From contig JAJZJS010000003.1 in assembly GCA_021810025.1 (NCBI GenBank), positions 1 to 64,000 on the forward strand: 64,000 bases of DNA, in the 5' to 3' direction. The notes beneath the pieces were generated by a model. That model did not search any database, was not told where the DNA came from, and worked only from the letters and a program-made list of their open reading frames with translations. Of the stretch, positions 25,437 through 35,419 are shown piece after piece (positions within the stretch are counted from its first letter, which is position 1; each line of letters begins with the position of its first letter). The DNA is from a bacterium. GTDB lineage: Bacteria; Patescibacteriota; Saccharimonadia; Saccharimonadales; UBA4665. Made by a program: the position numbers and the translations under genes.

Positions 25437-26201
25437 ATGGCTACAAATATTATATCTATCGTTAATCAAAAAGGGGGTGTCGGTAAGACTACGACAGTTA
25501 TTAATATAGCCTCTTATCTAGCCCTTAAAGGAAGATCTGTTTTAATTGTTGATCTAGATCCACAAGCCAATGCAACCAGTGGACTTGGTATTAGCAAGGA
25601 AAACATTATATTTTCCAGCTATGATATTTTCAACAAGGATCAGCCTTCTTTTACGGCATTTACCACCAGAATTAAAAACTTAGATATAATTCCTTCTGAT
25701 ACGAATCTATCGGGTGTAGAACTGGAAATAATGAATTTAGCTGGAAGAGAATATATTCTTAAAACTCTTATTGAGAATTTAGGATACAATTATATTTTTA
25801 TAGATTGTCCTCCGTCTTTAGGCCTTTTAACGATTAATGCCTTAACGGCCTCAACCGCAATTATTGTTCCTGTCCAGACCGAGTATTATGCTTTAGAGGG
25901 CTTAGGGCAACTCTTAGCAACATTTCAGGCCATTAAAGCATCTACTAATCCAAACTTAGAGATCTTGGGAGTCTTGTTAACTATGTATGATAAAAGAACT
26001 ACTTTAAGTAATCAGGTAAGGGAAGAGATATTTAAATACTTTAACGAATTGGTTTTTGAAACAAATATACCCCGGAATATAAGATTAGCAGAAGCTCCTA
26101 GCTTCGGACAAACTATATTTGAACACGATAAATGGAGCAAAGGATCCAAAGCATATAAGAATCTGGCAAAAGAAATTTTGGATCGAACTAAACCTAACTA
26201 A
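25437..26201 (+). CDS. parA: Chromosome partitioning ATPase ParA (Soj)
   Basis: 254 residues. The deviant Walker A is KGGVGKTT (about 12-19), Walker B region IFIDCPPSLG and the A' motif LIVDLDPQANATSG. ParA moves ParB-bound origin regions along the nucleoid. There is no N-terminal helix-turn-helix, so it is a chromosomal-type ParA rather than the plasmid P1 type. It is convergent with parB, overlapping by 8 bp at the 3' ends, instead of the usual parA-parB operon. Confidence 0.94.
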   Translation: MATNIISIVNQKGGVGKTTTVINIASYLALKGRSVLIVDLDPQANATSGLGISKENIIFSSYDIFNKDQPSFTAFTTRIKNLDIIPSDTNLSGVELEIMNLAGREYILKTLIENLGYNYIFIDCPPSLGLLTINALTASTAIIVPVQTEYYALEGLGQLLATFQAIKASTNPNLEILGVLLTMYDKRTTLSNQVREEIFKYFNELVFETNIPRNIRLAEAPSFGQTIFEHDKWSKGSKAYKNLAKEILDRTKPN

Positions 26202-27054
26202 AGAAATTTACAATTCTCTCTAGGTCTTGATCATTCTTAAAATTAATTTCTATTTTTCCTCCATGAGCTGTCCGTCGTAAAGTTACTTTGGTATTTAATT
26301 TTTGAGATAAAATTTTAGTTTGTTTGTTCTCTACGGCTGTGTGTTCATCAGCGGCGGTAAGTTTACCAGTGTTGGCTTTAAGTCCAATGACAAATTGTTC
26401 TGCTTTGCGAACTGTCCAATTATTCTTAATAATCTGACCTAATAAATACCGTTGTTGATCTTTGCTGGATATTGCTAAAATTTGTCGAGCATGTCCCTCT
26501 GTAATCTTTTCTTTAACGAGTGCCTCCTTGGCAAAATCTGGTAAGTTGATTAGTCTGTATGTATTAACGACAGTTGTATGGGCCTTTCCTAGTTTTAAAG
26601 CTATATCTTCAAACTTCAAATTAAATTGATCGTGTAGTTTTTGTATGCTAAAAGCTTGTTCGAGAGGGTTTAAATCTACTCTCTGAACATTCTCGATAAT
26701 GGCAATTTCTAATTTTTCAAGATCCTCTCGCTTTTTAGATATTGCCGGCACATGGGTTAGACCGGCTAAAATAGCTGCTCTCCAGCGTCTTTCCCCAGCT
26801 ATTACATAAAATTTATTTTTATTGGGAGAAACTATTAAAGGTTGAACTATTCCGAATTGTTTTATGGATTGAGCTAAGCTCTGAAGAGATTCTGGGTCAA
26901 AATTGTGCCTTGGTTGATATGGATTAACTTCCAATAATGTAATTGGAATTTTCTCGATTCGATCTTCTTTTGATAGCAACATTGATTTGTCAAAATCGGG
27001 AGGTAGTAAAGCTTCAAATCCTCGTCCTAATCCTTTGTTTGTGTGATCCGCCAT
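26194..27054 (-). CDS. parB: Chromosome partitioning protein ParB
   Basis: 286 residues. The N-terminal MADHTNKGLGRGFEALLP is the ParA-interacting segment; NPYQPRHNF begins the ParB/Srx CTPase domain, with GERRWRAA in it; a helix-turn-helix (FEDIALKLGKAHTTVVNTYR) follows, then a C-terminal dimer domain (GGKIEINFKNDQDLERI). It binds parS sites and slides as a CTP clamp. No consensus parS was found in this window. TATATT (27061-27066, minus strand) is 6 nt from the ATG. Confidence 0.94.
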   Translation of the reverse strand: MADHTNKGLGRGFEALLPPDFDKSMLLSKEDRIEKIPITLLEVNPYQPRHNFDPESLQSLAQSIKQFGIVQPLIVSPNKNKFYVIAGERRWRAAILAGLTHVPAISKKREDLEKLEIAIIENVQRVDLNPLEQAFSIQKLHDQFNLKFEDIALKLGKAHTTVVNTYRLINLPDFAKEALVKEKITEGHARQILAISSKDQQRYLLGQIIKNNWTVRKAEQFVIGLKANTGKLTAADEHTAVENKQTKILSQKLNTKVTLRRTAHGGKIEINFKNDQDLERIVNFFS

Positions 27055-27060
27055 GCATCA

Positions 27061-27066
27061 AATATA
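27061..27066 (-). promoter_or_regulatory. -10 element of parB (leaderless type)
   Basis: TATATT on the minus strand, 6 nt from the parB ATG; no Shine-Dalgarno fits in between. Confidence 0.5.
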
Positions 27067-27154
27067 GCACGAGAGGATTACTTTAGGATAGACTTCTTTT
27101 AATTTCGGTGTTTTAGTTATAAAATAAACAAAGTGCATCAAAAATAAAAATCAA

Positions 27155-28906
27155 ATGAGATTACTTAAAATTAAAAAGATTAGAATTCTCAATGTCAGAA
27201 GCTTTAAGCTATTGTTCTTAGGATTAGTGACCGTAATAACTTTAACTCTTTTTTTAAATAGTCGCCAGGCTTTTGGGCTGAACAGTCTGGGAAAAAGTAT
27301 AAATCCACTCCATTCCATAAGAGCTAGTTGTTCAACTCCTAGTTCATCTAAATATGCCTCATGCTTAGCGGAAGTTGTAACCAATTTAAATGGATCACCA
27401 ATGATTTTACCGAAGTCAGTAGTTGGAAATCTCGGTCCAACCCAATTTCACACAGCCTATAACTTACCGTGTACTCCTAACGGCATTATCCAATCAATTT
27501 GTAGTCAACCTACAACCTTCGGCCCTGAAACGATTGCAATCGTTGATGCTGGAAGTTTTGATAATTCAGGAGGGACAATTGATGAATCTTTGAATGGTTA
27601 CGATGCTAATTACGGTTTACCGGCTTGTACAGAAAGCAATGGCTGTTTGTCGATTGTTAACGAATCTGGTCAAACATCACCTCTGCCAGCTGCCGTAAGT
27701 GGCTGGAATACCGAAATAGCACTTGATGTCGAAACGGCTCATATGGTTTGTCAAACCTGCAAAATATTGCTCGTTGAGGCTTCCACTAGCTCTGTAGCTG
27801 ATCTAGCACAATCGGTTCAAACAGCAGCTAGTTTTAATCCGACATCTATTTCTAATAGTTATGGGTCAAGTACTGAAGAAACATCGTATGATAGTAGTTA
27901 TAATTACAATGGTATTGCGGTTGTAGCTAGTGCTGGAGATTCTGGATCAACGTCAGTTTCATGGCCTGCAGATATACCCTATGTCGTTGCTGCTGCAGGA
28001 ACAACGTTATCAATTAATAGCAATAATACCTGGAATTCGGAATCGGTTTGGAGTGGATCGGGAGGAGGATGCTCAACAAATTCTGCTCCCGTTTGGCAAA
28101 CTGATTTATCGAATTGGGCTACTGCCGGATGTGGGAATTATAGGGCTTATGGCGACATTTCGGCTGATGCTGACCCAAATAGCGGAACGGCTGTCTATAT
28201 GGCAACAAGTGCTACCTCAGGAAGCTGGATAGAGGTAGGGGGAACATCGCTGTCGTCACCATTAATCGCCTCATCGTTTGCTTTAGCGGGCGGAGTTTTA
28301 TCCGGTAATCAAGCCGTATCAGTTCTATACGGATCATTCAATAGTTCCAATTCTCACGATATTACGACCGGTAATGACTGTACGACGACCGGAGAATTAC
28401 ATTGTGCGGCCGGTGTTGGCTTTGATACTCCTAGTGGGTTAGGTTCTCCCAATGGAATCAGTGGATTTATAGTTCAACCTGCGACTAATGTTAGTTTAAA
28501 GGTGGCTAATCAGGATGGCACAGCTGTAGATATTACATGGACTGCAAGCCAAAATTCATTAGTAGGTGGATACTATATATACCGTGATGGAGTAAAAATA
28601 GCAACAGTAACAGGAGCAAATAATTATATTGATAGTGGTTTAAAGCCGAACACAAATTATACTTATCAAGTACAGACATTCGATCCATTTTCAAATCTAG
28701 CTACCCCAACTGCCGCTCAGTCTATTACAACTTATTTGCCGGCTGATATTAACGAAGATGGTCATGTTAATCTAATTGACCTTAGTATTCTGGCTAGTAA
28801 GTATGGTGAAACTGGACCCAATATTGGACGAGCCGATATCAATGGTGATGGTCAGGTTAATCTAATTGACCTTAGTATTCTGGCTAGTAAGTATGGTTCA
28901 GAATAG
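27155..28906 (+). CDS. Secreted sedolisin (S53) serine protease with FN3 and type I dockerin
   Basis: 583 residues. A signal peptide (about 1-41) is followed by an S53 domain. The sedolisin catalytic set is visible: E187 and D191 in NTEIALDVETAH, D262 in ASAGDSGS, and S365 in VGGTSLSSP. The C-terminal calcium-site pattern HDITTG (401-406) and GFDTPSGLGSPNG (422-434) is also present. There is no room for the usual long pro-domain: only about 50 residues lie between signal and GPTQFHTAYNLP. A fibronectin III domain (about 443-527) follows. Residues 530-581 are a dockerin with two calcium-binding repeats, DINEDGHVNLIDLSILASKY and DINGDGQVNLIDLSILASKY. The next gene, convergent, has a cohesin-like domain. 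Confidence 0.88.
   Translation: MRLLKIKKIRILNVRSFKLLFLGLVTVITLTLFLNSRQAFGLNSLGKSINPLHSIRASCSTPSSSKYASCLAEVVTNLNGSPMILPKSVVGNLGPTQFHTAYNLPCTPNGIIQSICSQPTTFGPETIAIVDAGSFDNSGGTIDESLNGYDANYGLPACTESNGCLSIVNESGQTSPLPAAVSGWNTEIALDVETAHMVCQTCKILLVEASTSSVADLAQSVQTAASFNPTSISNSYGSSTEETSYDSSYNYNGIAVVASAGDSGSTSVSWPADIPYVVAAAGTTLSINSNNTWNSESVWSGSGGGCSTNSAPVWQTDLSNWATAGCGNYRAYGDISADADPNSGTAVYMATSATSGSWIEVGGTSLSSPLIASSFALAGGVLSGNQAVSVLYGSFNSSNSHDITTGNDCTTTGELHCAAGVGFDTPSGLGSPNGISGFIVQPATNVSLKVANQDGTAVDITWTASQNSLVGGYYIYRDGVKIATVTGANNYIDSGLKPNTNYTYQVQTFDPFSNLATPTAAQSITTYLPADINEDGHVNLIDLSILASKYGETGPNIGRADINGDGQVNLIDLSILASKYGSE
28766..28897 (+). repeat. Near-identical DNA repeats encoding the two dockerin segments
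   Basis: A 42-bp run (28766-28807) recurs unchanged at 28856-28897, offset 90 bp, starting GTTAATCTAATTGACC. Identity at the DNA level, including third positions, points to a recent internal duplication or conversion. Confidence 0.9.
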
Positions 28907-28917
28907 ATAAACCAGAG

Positions 28918-30231
28918 TTAGTCTTTATGGGATTTAATAATTAAATTTCGATAGTTTTCGAGATCGTAAATTATCTTATTTTTATTTTTATAACCATAGA
29001 CATAAGCCAAAGCAACGATAACGACAAGACCAATTAAGATCACAATATATAGATTGTTTTTATTGTTTAGGGAATATTTATCTAATATAAGAGCTAAGGT
29101 TTGAGGTGCTGCACTTTGAGTAGATTGCCCAGTAGTTACAATATTATTAACTACATATAAGTAGGATGAATAAGATTTATGTTTAAGGTTGTAGGTAGCT
29201 CGGTATAACCCAGGGCTAATATTGCTTAAATTAAAGGTGCCATTAGAGTTAGTTGTAACGACATAGGAGGTCTTATTGTTTGAGATATGTAATGTAACGT
29301 TACTTAAGCGTTGGTAATTATTGCTAAGTAAAAGTACATTAATGTTTAGTCCCTTAGTCTTAAAACTAGCTATTTTAGTAGTAAATGTAGCGCCATCGGT
29401 AGCTTGGAGCTTAATTTGATAGAAATATTTAGTCCCAGGTATTAAATTTTGTTTAAAAAGATTAAAGCTTAAACTTGCAGAATTAACATTGTCGGAAACA
29501 TCAAGATTTAGTTTTTGGGGGCTTAGACCATAATATAGAGTTCCGTTTAGATTTTGATTTGCTTCAATCGCAATGAATCCTCCGCTGTAATATATGCTAT
29601 CGTTAATCCCGGCTATTTTAATAGGAGAAGATGGGGGAGAAGGTATTGACTTGGGAGAGGTTGTAGGAGTTGGAGGGCTTGGAGAATTGCTCGAGTTATA
29701 ATAATTATGACTGGTGGTACGAGGTGCTGCTAAATTTGAACCAGGGTTGGAAACGGAGCTTGAAGTTGAAGCTACCGACACGTAGCCGTTTTCGGCGTTA
29801 GCGTTAATAAGATTAAAATTACTATCAGTATAGCTAGCATTCGATATGTTAAGGTTTGAACCACCTCCACTCAAGGCGTTAAAATTAATCGAAGCAATTA
29901 AAGAATCGGAGTTGACGTCACTACTGGTAGAACAGGAAATCTGAATTGTCCCACTCCCTCCACTCTGTTGAGCACAGAGTGGAAATGCTCCGAGCGTAAG
30001 TGACTGAAATTGAAGAATACTCTGATTGTAAGAAACTGTAGCTGTTACGCCACTGGTAGAAGTGGAGGGGTTAACCCTTAGTTGTACCGTGAAATTTGAA
30101 CCTTGTGTAACGCTAGTTGAGGCTGGAGATATATAAAATGTATCTGATGAGGCTTTTACTGTTGGAGGATATGTAAAAGCAACGATAAAAGTTATTAAGA
30201 TAACAATAAAAAATATTTTTCTAAACTGCAT
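28918..30231 (-). CDS. Membrane-anchored cohesin-domain surface protein
   Basis: 437 residues. Signal peptide (1-27). Residues 30-154 look like a cohesin: FYISPASTSVTQGSNFTVQL, then GVTATVSYNQSILQFQSLTL, a DSLIASINFNAL strand and a final GYVSVAS strand. A Pro/Ser/Thr linker (155-205) leads to an FN3-like domain (206-292, GTLYYGLSPQKL ... PGTKYFYQIKL) and a carboxypeptidase-regulatory-like Ig domain (294-362, GTFNLSNISPGLYRATY). A transmembrane helix (394-413) and a charged cytoplasmic tail follow. This topology presents the cohesin outside the cell. It is convergent with the dockerin protease, 11 bp apart. Cohesin assignment is by pattern only. Confidence 0.75.
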   Translation of the reverse strand: MQFRKIFFIVILITFIVAFTYPPTVKASSDTFYISPASTSVTQGSNFTVQLRVNPSTSTSGVTATVSYNQSILQFQSLTLGAFPLCAQQSGGSGTIQISCSTSSDVNSDSLIASINFNALSGGGSNLNISNASYTDSNFNLINANAENGYVSVASTSSSVSNPGSNLAAPRTTSHNYYNSSNSPSPPTPTTSPKSIPSPPSSPIKIAGINDSIYYSGGFIAIEANQNLNGTLYYGLSPQKLNLDVSDNVNSASLSFNLFKQNLIPGTKYFYQIKLQATDGATFTTKIASFKTKGLNINVLLLSNNYQRLSNVTLHISNNKTSYVVTTNSNGTFNLSNISPGLYRATYNLKHKSYSSYLYVVNNIVTTGQSTQSAAPQTLALILDKYSLNNKNNLYIVILIGLVVIVALAYVYGYKNKNKIIYDLENYRNLIIKSHKD

Positions 30232-30281
30232 TTTTGTTTTTATGCTTACTAGTTTATTTTATCACACGATAGATACTAAAA

Positions 30282-30902
30282 TCAAAATACTTCGATCTTA
30301 TTTAAAGGATAAAAACGGAGTATTAATTGTCCAATAATCTGATTTGCGTTAATTGGACCAAAATATCGAGAGTCTAGTGAGTCGGGACGATTATCTCCGG
30401 AAACAAAAATTTGATTTGGTCCCAGTGTAATAGTTTCATGACCACTGGTATAAGGGATATGCTTGCCATAAGGTAGAGTTTCGTCAGGATCAAAGCCCTT
30501 AGGATGTTTTTTATTGTAAATCATATATTTACCATTAGCTAAAACTAATTTGTCTCCAGGAAGACCAATAACTCTTTTGATTAAGTCTTTTGTGTTAGTT
30601 TGTCCAAATTGAGCCAAACCTGATTCCTTAAAAACAATAATATCACCTCTCTTTGGTATATAGGGGTGACCGGTAATATCAGCCCAGGTACGAGGTACTT
30701 TCCAAACAATCAGCTTATCATTATTTTGAAGAGTATTCTCCATGCTGGGACCGTCTACTTGGTAAGACCTAAAGACAAAATTGATTATAAAAAGTGCAAA
30801 TAGAAAAGCTAATACTAGAACCCCAATAATTGAAAGAGCATCTTTTAGAGAACTTTTTTGAAAATTCTTCTTATTTTCCTCAGATTGTGGTTTTTTATCC
30901 AT
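30282..30902 (-). CDS. lepB: Signal peptidase I
   Basis: 206 residues from the ATG at 30902; an in-frame upstream start would add 7 residues but crosses the -10 element. One membrane helix (about 22-43) is followed by catalytic Ser53 in VDGPSMENTL and Lys109 in KRVIGLPGDK, then the SGDNRPDSLDSR box. It cleaves signal peptides of exported proteins, and the two neighbouring secreted proteins are obvious substrates. TATATT (30909-30914, minus strand) lies 6 nt before the ATG: leaderless type. Confidence 0.94.
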   Translation of the reverse strand: MDKKPQSEENKKNFQKSSLKDALSIIGVLVLAFLFALFIINFVFRSYQVDGPSMENTLQNNDKLIVWKVPRTWADITGHPYIPKRGDIIVFKESGLAQFGQTNTKDLIKRVIGLPGDKLVLANGKYMIYNKKHPKGFDPDETLPYGKHIPYTSGHETITLGPNQIFVSGDNRPDSLDSRYFGPINANQIIGQLILRFYPLNKIEVF

Positions 30903-30971
30903 TATATAAATATACCATAGCAAATAAAGTTATGCCTTAAATTTCTAAATTTGGTATTATTAAAAGCAATA

Positions 30972-31718
30972 ATGAGGTTAGGTATAAACTTACGACCCGA
31001 CAAGGGATATTCAAAACTTCTTCATAATATTCTTAATATATTATTGCCCCTATTATTACTATTGCTCGTTAGAATGAATTTTATTCAGCTCGCATTCAGT
31101 CTCGTGGTATTAAGTAAATGGCGTATGGTAGCTGTAAAACCTAGATTTTGGTTGACTAATATAAGGGCCAATGCAATCGACATGATTGTCGGAGTTTCAG
31201 TAGTTATTTTCCTGGTCCAGTCTTCAAGCTTGCCCTTTCAGATACTTTTTAGCGGGCTTTATATTGCATGGCTCATCTTTTTAAAACCAGCAAGTAGTTT
31301 ATTGGCAACTTCTTCTCAGGCTATAATTGGTCAGTTTGTTGGATTAACTGCACTTTACTTAGCTTGGGTCAATGGACCCTTATATGGATTGGTTTTAACG
31401 ACAGGTGTAATTTGTTATTTTGGAGCTCATCATTTTTTTGATGGATATGATGAACCTTATGCTAAGTTGTTGTCTTATATATGGGCTTATTTTGGAGCCG
31501 CGCTAGCTTGGCTTCTTGCGCACTGGCTGCTCTATTATAAGTTTATAGCACAGCCTACATTAATTTTATTTGTTATAAGTTTTGGTCTAGGTCTGCTATA
31601 TCACCTTGATCATAACAAGAAGTTAAACCGATCACTTCGTAATCAGATTATATTCTCAGCTGTAGCAATTATTGCCATAATTCTTTTTTTATCTAGCTGG
31701 GGAAGTCAAGTAGTTTAA
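30972..31718 (+). CDS. Polytopic membrane protein of unknown function
   Basis: 248 residues from the ATG at 30972 (an in-frame TTG 21 bp earlier is less likely). Mostly hydrophobic, with about seven or eight membrane segments (ILLPLLLLLLVRM, MIVGVSVVIFLVQ, LVLTTGVICYFG and others). The polar loop HHFFDGYDEPYAK between helices is the only distinctive motif. I do not recognise the family. It stands between lepB, divergent, and the HtrA gene 14 bp downstream, with which it is likely co-transcribed. Confidence 0.6.
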   Translation: MRLGINLRPDKGYSKLLHNILNILLPLLLLLLVRMNFIQLAFSLVVLSKWRMVAVKPRFWLTNIRANAIDMIVGVSVVIFLVQSSSLPFQILFSGLYIAWLIFLKPASSLLATSSQAIIGQFVGLTALYLAWVNGPLYGLVLTTGVICYFGAHHFFDGYDEPYAKLLSYIWAYFGAALAWLLAHWLLYYKFIAQPTLILFVISFGLGLLYHLDHNKKLNRSLRNQIIFSAVAIIAIILFLSSWGSQVV

Positions 31719-31732
31719 AAGAAGGGGGGAGT

Positions 31733-33061
31733 ATGGACGAACAAAAGAACTTATCAACCATTTCAACAAGCTCGAAGACTAAGAAGGCTCCAAAGACCTA
31801 TACTATTACTATTCCTTCATTTCGATCGCCCAAGTTTCGGGCACCGAAATCGACTTTTGGAAGATATGTCTTAGCTTTGTTTGCGTTTTTGCTTGTGGGA
31901 ATTCTATCTGGATTCTTGGGGGCTTGGTTTGAATATCATGATTCTGTTGGAGTTGCTAGCAATAGTTTATCAAATCAAAAGCAGGTTGTTACTAGTGATA
32001 GTCAGCTAATATCAGAGATAGCTAAAACCGTAGGGCCGAGCGTAGTAAGTATAAATGACGTAATTAATACTAGTGGATCAACGACAGGCTCATCTTCTAC
32101 AGGATTAGGTTTATTTGGTATTACTGCTCAACCGCAACAGGAACAAGCTGCTGGAACGGGCATTATTATATCTTCGAATGGTCTAGTTATGACCAATAGA
32201 CACGTCGTGCCGGTTGGTACAACTAAGGTTAGCATAACTTTGAGCAATGGAGTTTTACTTAAGAATGTCAGTATAGTTGGAAGGAGCTCTAATCCTAGCC
32301 TAGATATTGCATTTTTAAAGATTAATAATCTAGAAGGTCAAAAATTGACACCAGCTGTTTTAGGGAATTCTTCTCAAATGCAGGTTGGAGATGCAGTTGT
32401 GGCGATTGGTAATGCCTTGGGCCAATTTCAGAACACTGTAACAAGCGGTATAATATCGGGGTATGGGAGAAATGTAACAGCTTCGAGCTCAGTAGGCGGG
32501 AGTAGTTTATTTGGTTCTGCAACAAATAACGGTTCTAGCGAGAATTTAAGCGATCTTTTTCAAACAGACGCTGCTATTAATGAAGGTAACTCTGGAGGCC
32601 CTCTCGTTAATCTAAATGGTCAAGTTATTGGTATAAACGTAGCGATTGCTGGAAATGCGCAAAATATTGGATTTTCAATTCCCATAAATGATGTTAAGGG
32701 GATTATTAATCAGATTCTAAAAACGGGCAAATTTAGTTTGCCATACTTAGGTATAAGGTACATACCTTTAACGGCTGATGTTGCTAACGAGTATCACTTA
32801 AGTATAAGTCATGGCGCTTTCATTGTACCGACCAATAGCACGACCCAACCATCAATTGCCCCAAATTCTCCTGCTCAAAAGGCCGGGTTAGAAGCAAATG
32901 ACATTATAACGGCAGTTAACGGCACGCCTATTAATCAGAGCAATAGTTTAGATAGTTTGCTATATCAGTATTCAGTAGGTACAACTATTCGTTTATCTGT
33001 CCTGAGGAATAATACTGAAATCAACATTAATGTAACCTTAGGTGCTACCCCAGGTAATTAA
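31733..33061 (+). CDS. HtrA/DegP-type serine protease with PDZ domain
   Basis: 442 residues. A cytoplasmic stretch and one membrane helix (46-66) anchor the protease outside. The trypsin-like triad is H157 (MTNRHVV), D191 (SLDIAFLKI) and S287 (NEGNSGGPL). A PDZ domain (about 345-440) includes SPAQKAGLEANDIITAVNG. HtrA proteases degrade or refold damaged exported proteins. Shine-Dalgarno GGGGGGA precedes the ATG. The gene end overlaps the convergent prmC by 4 bp. Confidence 0.92.
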   Translation: MDEQKNLSTISTSSKTKKAPKTYTITIPSFRSPKFRAPKSTFGRYVLALFAFLLVGILSGFLGAWFEYHDSVGVASNSLSNQKQVVTSDSQLISEIAKTVGPSVVSINDVINTSGSTTGSSSTGLGLFGITAQPQQEQAAGTGIIISSNGLVMTNRHVVPVGTTKVSITLSNGVLLKNVSIVGRSSNPSLDIAFLKINNLEGQKLTPAVLGNSSQMQVGDAVVAIGNALGQFQNTVTSGIISGYGRNVTASSSVGGSSLFGSATNNGSSENLSDLFQTDAAINEGNSGGPLVNLNGQVIGINVAIAGNAQNIGFSIPINDVKGIINQILKTGKFSLPYLGIRYIPLTADVANEYHLSISHGAFIVPTNSTTQPSIAPNSPAQKAGLEANDIITAVNGTPINQSNSLDSLLYQYSVGTTIRLSVLRNNTEININVTLGATPGN

Positions 33062-33903
33062 GATCGTTTTAAAACTAAGCAGAAATCTTGACGATAAAAT
33101 TTAGTATAACCTATATTTTGGGCAGCCTTAATTAGGCTAGTATGTGATTTGGGAAATGATTCAAGTAATAAAAACAACGGATATTTTTGTAAATCGGCAA
33201 TTTGTTCGAATAATTCACGATAACAATCGAGTCCATCATTGCCGCCAAATATAGCGTTAGCTGGCTCCTGCTTGGCTTCGTCATTTAGCTTATACTTATC
33301 TGGAACGTAAGGTAAATTGGCAACAATAATATTCGGATCAAAACTAACTTGAGAAAGAAGGTTGCTAAAATATATGTTTAATCTTGTAGAATAAAAAACA
33401 TCATTCTTTTTTGCTACAGAAAGGGCCTTTAGATCATTATCGACTAAATTAACCTCAATATTTGGAAACTCGAGTTTAAGGGTAATACCGAGGCATCCCG
33501 ATCCGGTTCCAATGTCGAGTAGTTTAATATTATTAATCTTTTTTAATTCTGAAACATTACTTATCAAAAACTTAAAAGCATCAATCATATTTTCGGATTC
33601 TGGTCGGGGGATTAAGACGTTTTTGTTAACGATAAAATTTCGTCCGTAGAATTCTTTGCGTCCAATGATTTGGGCAATTGGAGTATTGTTGGCCCGCTGA
33701 TTTATTAATTTATTGAATAACTTATATTGAACGCCGGAAAATGTTTCATTTAAGTTGAGTAAAATATTTGTACGGTTTGTCTTTAAGACATTTTCTAGAA
33801 TAATTAATCCATCTAATCGAGCGCTTTTAATGTTCGCGAGTTTAAATTTATTAATAGCCTCGTTTAAGGCTTGGCGATAAGTTTTAGTTGGAGCTTTCTT
33901 CAT
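33058..33903 (-). CDS. prmC: Release factor glutamine methyltransferase PrmC
   Basis: 281 residues. SAM motif [15 protein letters not shown], acidic [13 protein letters not shown] and the catalytic NLPYVPD, the family's (N/D)PPY site with Leu at position two. PrmC methylates the Gln of the GGQ motif in release factors. It overlaps the 3' end of prfA by 20 bp on the same strand, the standard prfA-prmC pairing. Confidence 0.94.
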   Translation of the reverse strand: MKKAPTKTYRQALNEAINKFKLANIKSARLDGLIILENVLKTNRTNILLNLNETFSGVQYKLFNKLINQRANNTPIAQIIGRKEFYGRNFIVNKNVLIPRPESENMIDAFKFLISNVSELKKINNIKLLDIGTGSGCLGITLKLEFPNIEVNLVDNDLKALSVAKKNDVFYSTRLNIYFSNLLSQVSFDPNIIVANLPYVPDKYKLNDEAKQEPANAIFGGNDGLDCYRELFEQIADLQKYPLFLLLESFPKSHTSLIKAAQNIGYTKFYRQDFCLVLKRS

Positions 33904-34948
33904 TCATTAGTTCGGTTTCTTTTTGAAGTAGTCTTTCAATCAAATCATCAATATTACCCTCCAATGCCTGGGCAATATTAGACCGACTATATCCAATTCT
34001 ATGATCGGTGATCCTATCTTGAGGGAAATTATAGGTCCTAATCTTTTCACTTCGGTCTCCTGAGCCAATTAAGGCTAAACGATCAGATGATAATTTTCTT
34101 TGTTCAGATTCAATCTGAAGTGCCAAAAGTCGTGCTCGCAAAATGGACATAGCTTTAGCCTTATTCTTAATTTGAGATTTCTCGTCTTGATTTGATACCA
34201 CGATTCCACTTGGAATATGAGTTATTCGAACTGCTGAATCGGTCGTATTCACACTTTGTCCGCCGTGTCCACTAGCTCTATATACGTCTATTCTCAGATC
34301 ATTTGGATTAATTTCAATATCTTTTTCTTGAGCTTCTGGTAGGACCGCTACTGTTACTGTTGAGGTATGAACTCGACCCTGACTCTCTGTTATTGGTATT
34401 CTCTGTACTCTATGAACTCCTCCTTCAAATTTAAGTTTTCGATAGACATCGTTACCAATAATCGTGAATATAACTTCTTTGTATCCACCAACTTCATTTG
34501 AGTTTTCATTAATGAGTTCAGTCTTATAGTTATGATTTTCGGCCCACTTCATATACATTTTGTAGAGTTCAAAAGCAAAGAGACTAGCTTCATCTCCTCC
34601 TGCAGCTGCCCTAATTTCAATAATTACATTTCGAGAGTCATTCGGGTCAGCAACGGTTTGAAGTTGTTTTAAGCGGGCACTCTTTATGTCTAATTCTTGC
34701 CGAAGCTCTAGAATTTCGTTTTCTGCCAATTGTTTAATTTCTTGCTCTTTTGAGCTAAGTAGATTTTGAGCTGAGATTAGTTTTTGATTTAATTGCTCGA
34801 TATCGTTATATAGTTCCAAAAGAGTATTTAGCTCATTTTGCTTTCGAGCTAGTTCGGGATATTCTTTGGAATTATAGATCTTGGAATCAGACAATCTTAA
34901 TCGAACATCATTTAATTCATCTTCGATTGTAGATTTATTCTTAATCAT
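33884..34948 (-). CDS. prfA: Peptide chain release factor 1
   Basis: 354 residues. The codon-recognition tripeptide is PIT in [14 protein letters not shown] (family PxT), and the catalytic GGQ is in [20 protein letters not shown]1 reads UAA and UAG. Both RF1 and RF2 are encoded in the window. TATACT (34958-34963, minus strand) is 9 nt before the ATG without a clear Shine-Dalgarno. Confidence 0.96.
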   Translation of the reverse strand: MIKNKSTIEDELNDVRLRLSDSKIYNSKEYPELARKQNELNTLLELYNDIEQLNQKLISAQNLLSSKEQEIKQLAENEILELRQELDIKSARLKQLQTVADPNDSRNVIIEIRAAAGGDEASLFAFELYKMYMKWAENHNYKTELINENSNEVGGYKEVIFTIIGNDVYRKLKFEGGVHRVQRIPITESQGRVHTSTVTVAVLPEAQEKDIEINPNDLRIDVYRASGHGGQSVNTTDSAVRITHIPSGIVVSNQDEKSQIKNKAKAMSILRARLLALQIESEQRKLSSDRLALIGSGDRSEKIRTYNFPQDRITDHRIGYSRSNIAQALEGNIDDLIERLLQKETELMNEESSN

Positions 34949-34993
34949 CTGTAATAAAGTATATTGCTTATCACTAATAAAAACTATTTTATC

Positions 34994-35317
34994 CTAAGAA
35001 GTAGGAGTAGCTTCTTTTGTTCTAACTTTTTTGGGCTTTAGTGCCTTAGCTGCTAATTTTTGTCGAGCAGCAACACCAGCTGCTTCCCGAGCTTTGAACT
35101 TATCAACTCTACCCTCAATATCTACGATGCGTTCTTCGCCAGTAAAGAAGGGATGAGAACTACTGCTGATATGAATATTAATAAGTGGATATTCTTGACC
35201 ATCAAGTTTAATAGTTTCTTTTGATTCCGCTGTTGAGCGAGTTAAGAAGGTTGTGCCGTTATTCAAATCTTTAAATACGACAAATTTGTAATTAGTGGGA
35301 TGAATATCTTTTTTCAT
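34994..35317 (-). CDS. rpmE: 50S ribosomal protein L31, zinc-free type
   Basis: 107 residues. MKKDIHPTNYKFVVFKD at the start and ISSSSHPFFTG in the middle are L31 hallmarks. The zinc-binding Cys of the A type are absent, so it is the B type. An Ala/Lys-rich C-terminal extension (AREAAGVAARQKLAAKALKP) makes it longer than usual. It is followed on the same strand by prfA, a common order. Confidence 0.92.
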   Translation of the reverse strand: MKKDIHPTNYKFVVFKDLNNGTTFLTRSTAESKETIKLDGQEYPLINIHISSSSHPFFTGEERIVDIEGRVDKFKAREAAGVAARQKLAAKALKPKKVRTKEATPTS

Positions 35318-35419
35318 AATTTCGAATTTAAAGTATATAACAAAAAATAAGATTTGGTCAAATATTTAGTATTTTCTAATATCTTAATAGTTTCTATGAT
35401 AATGCATGGCTTATTCTTA

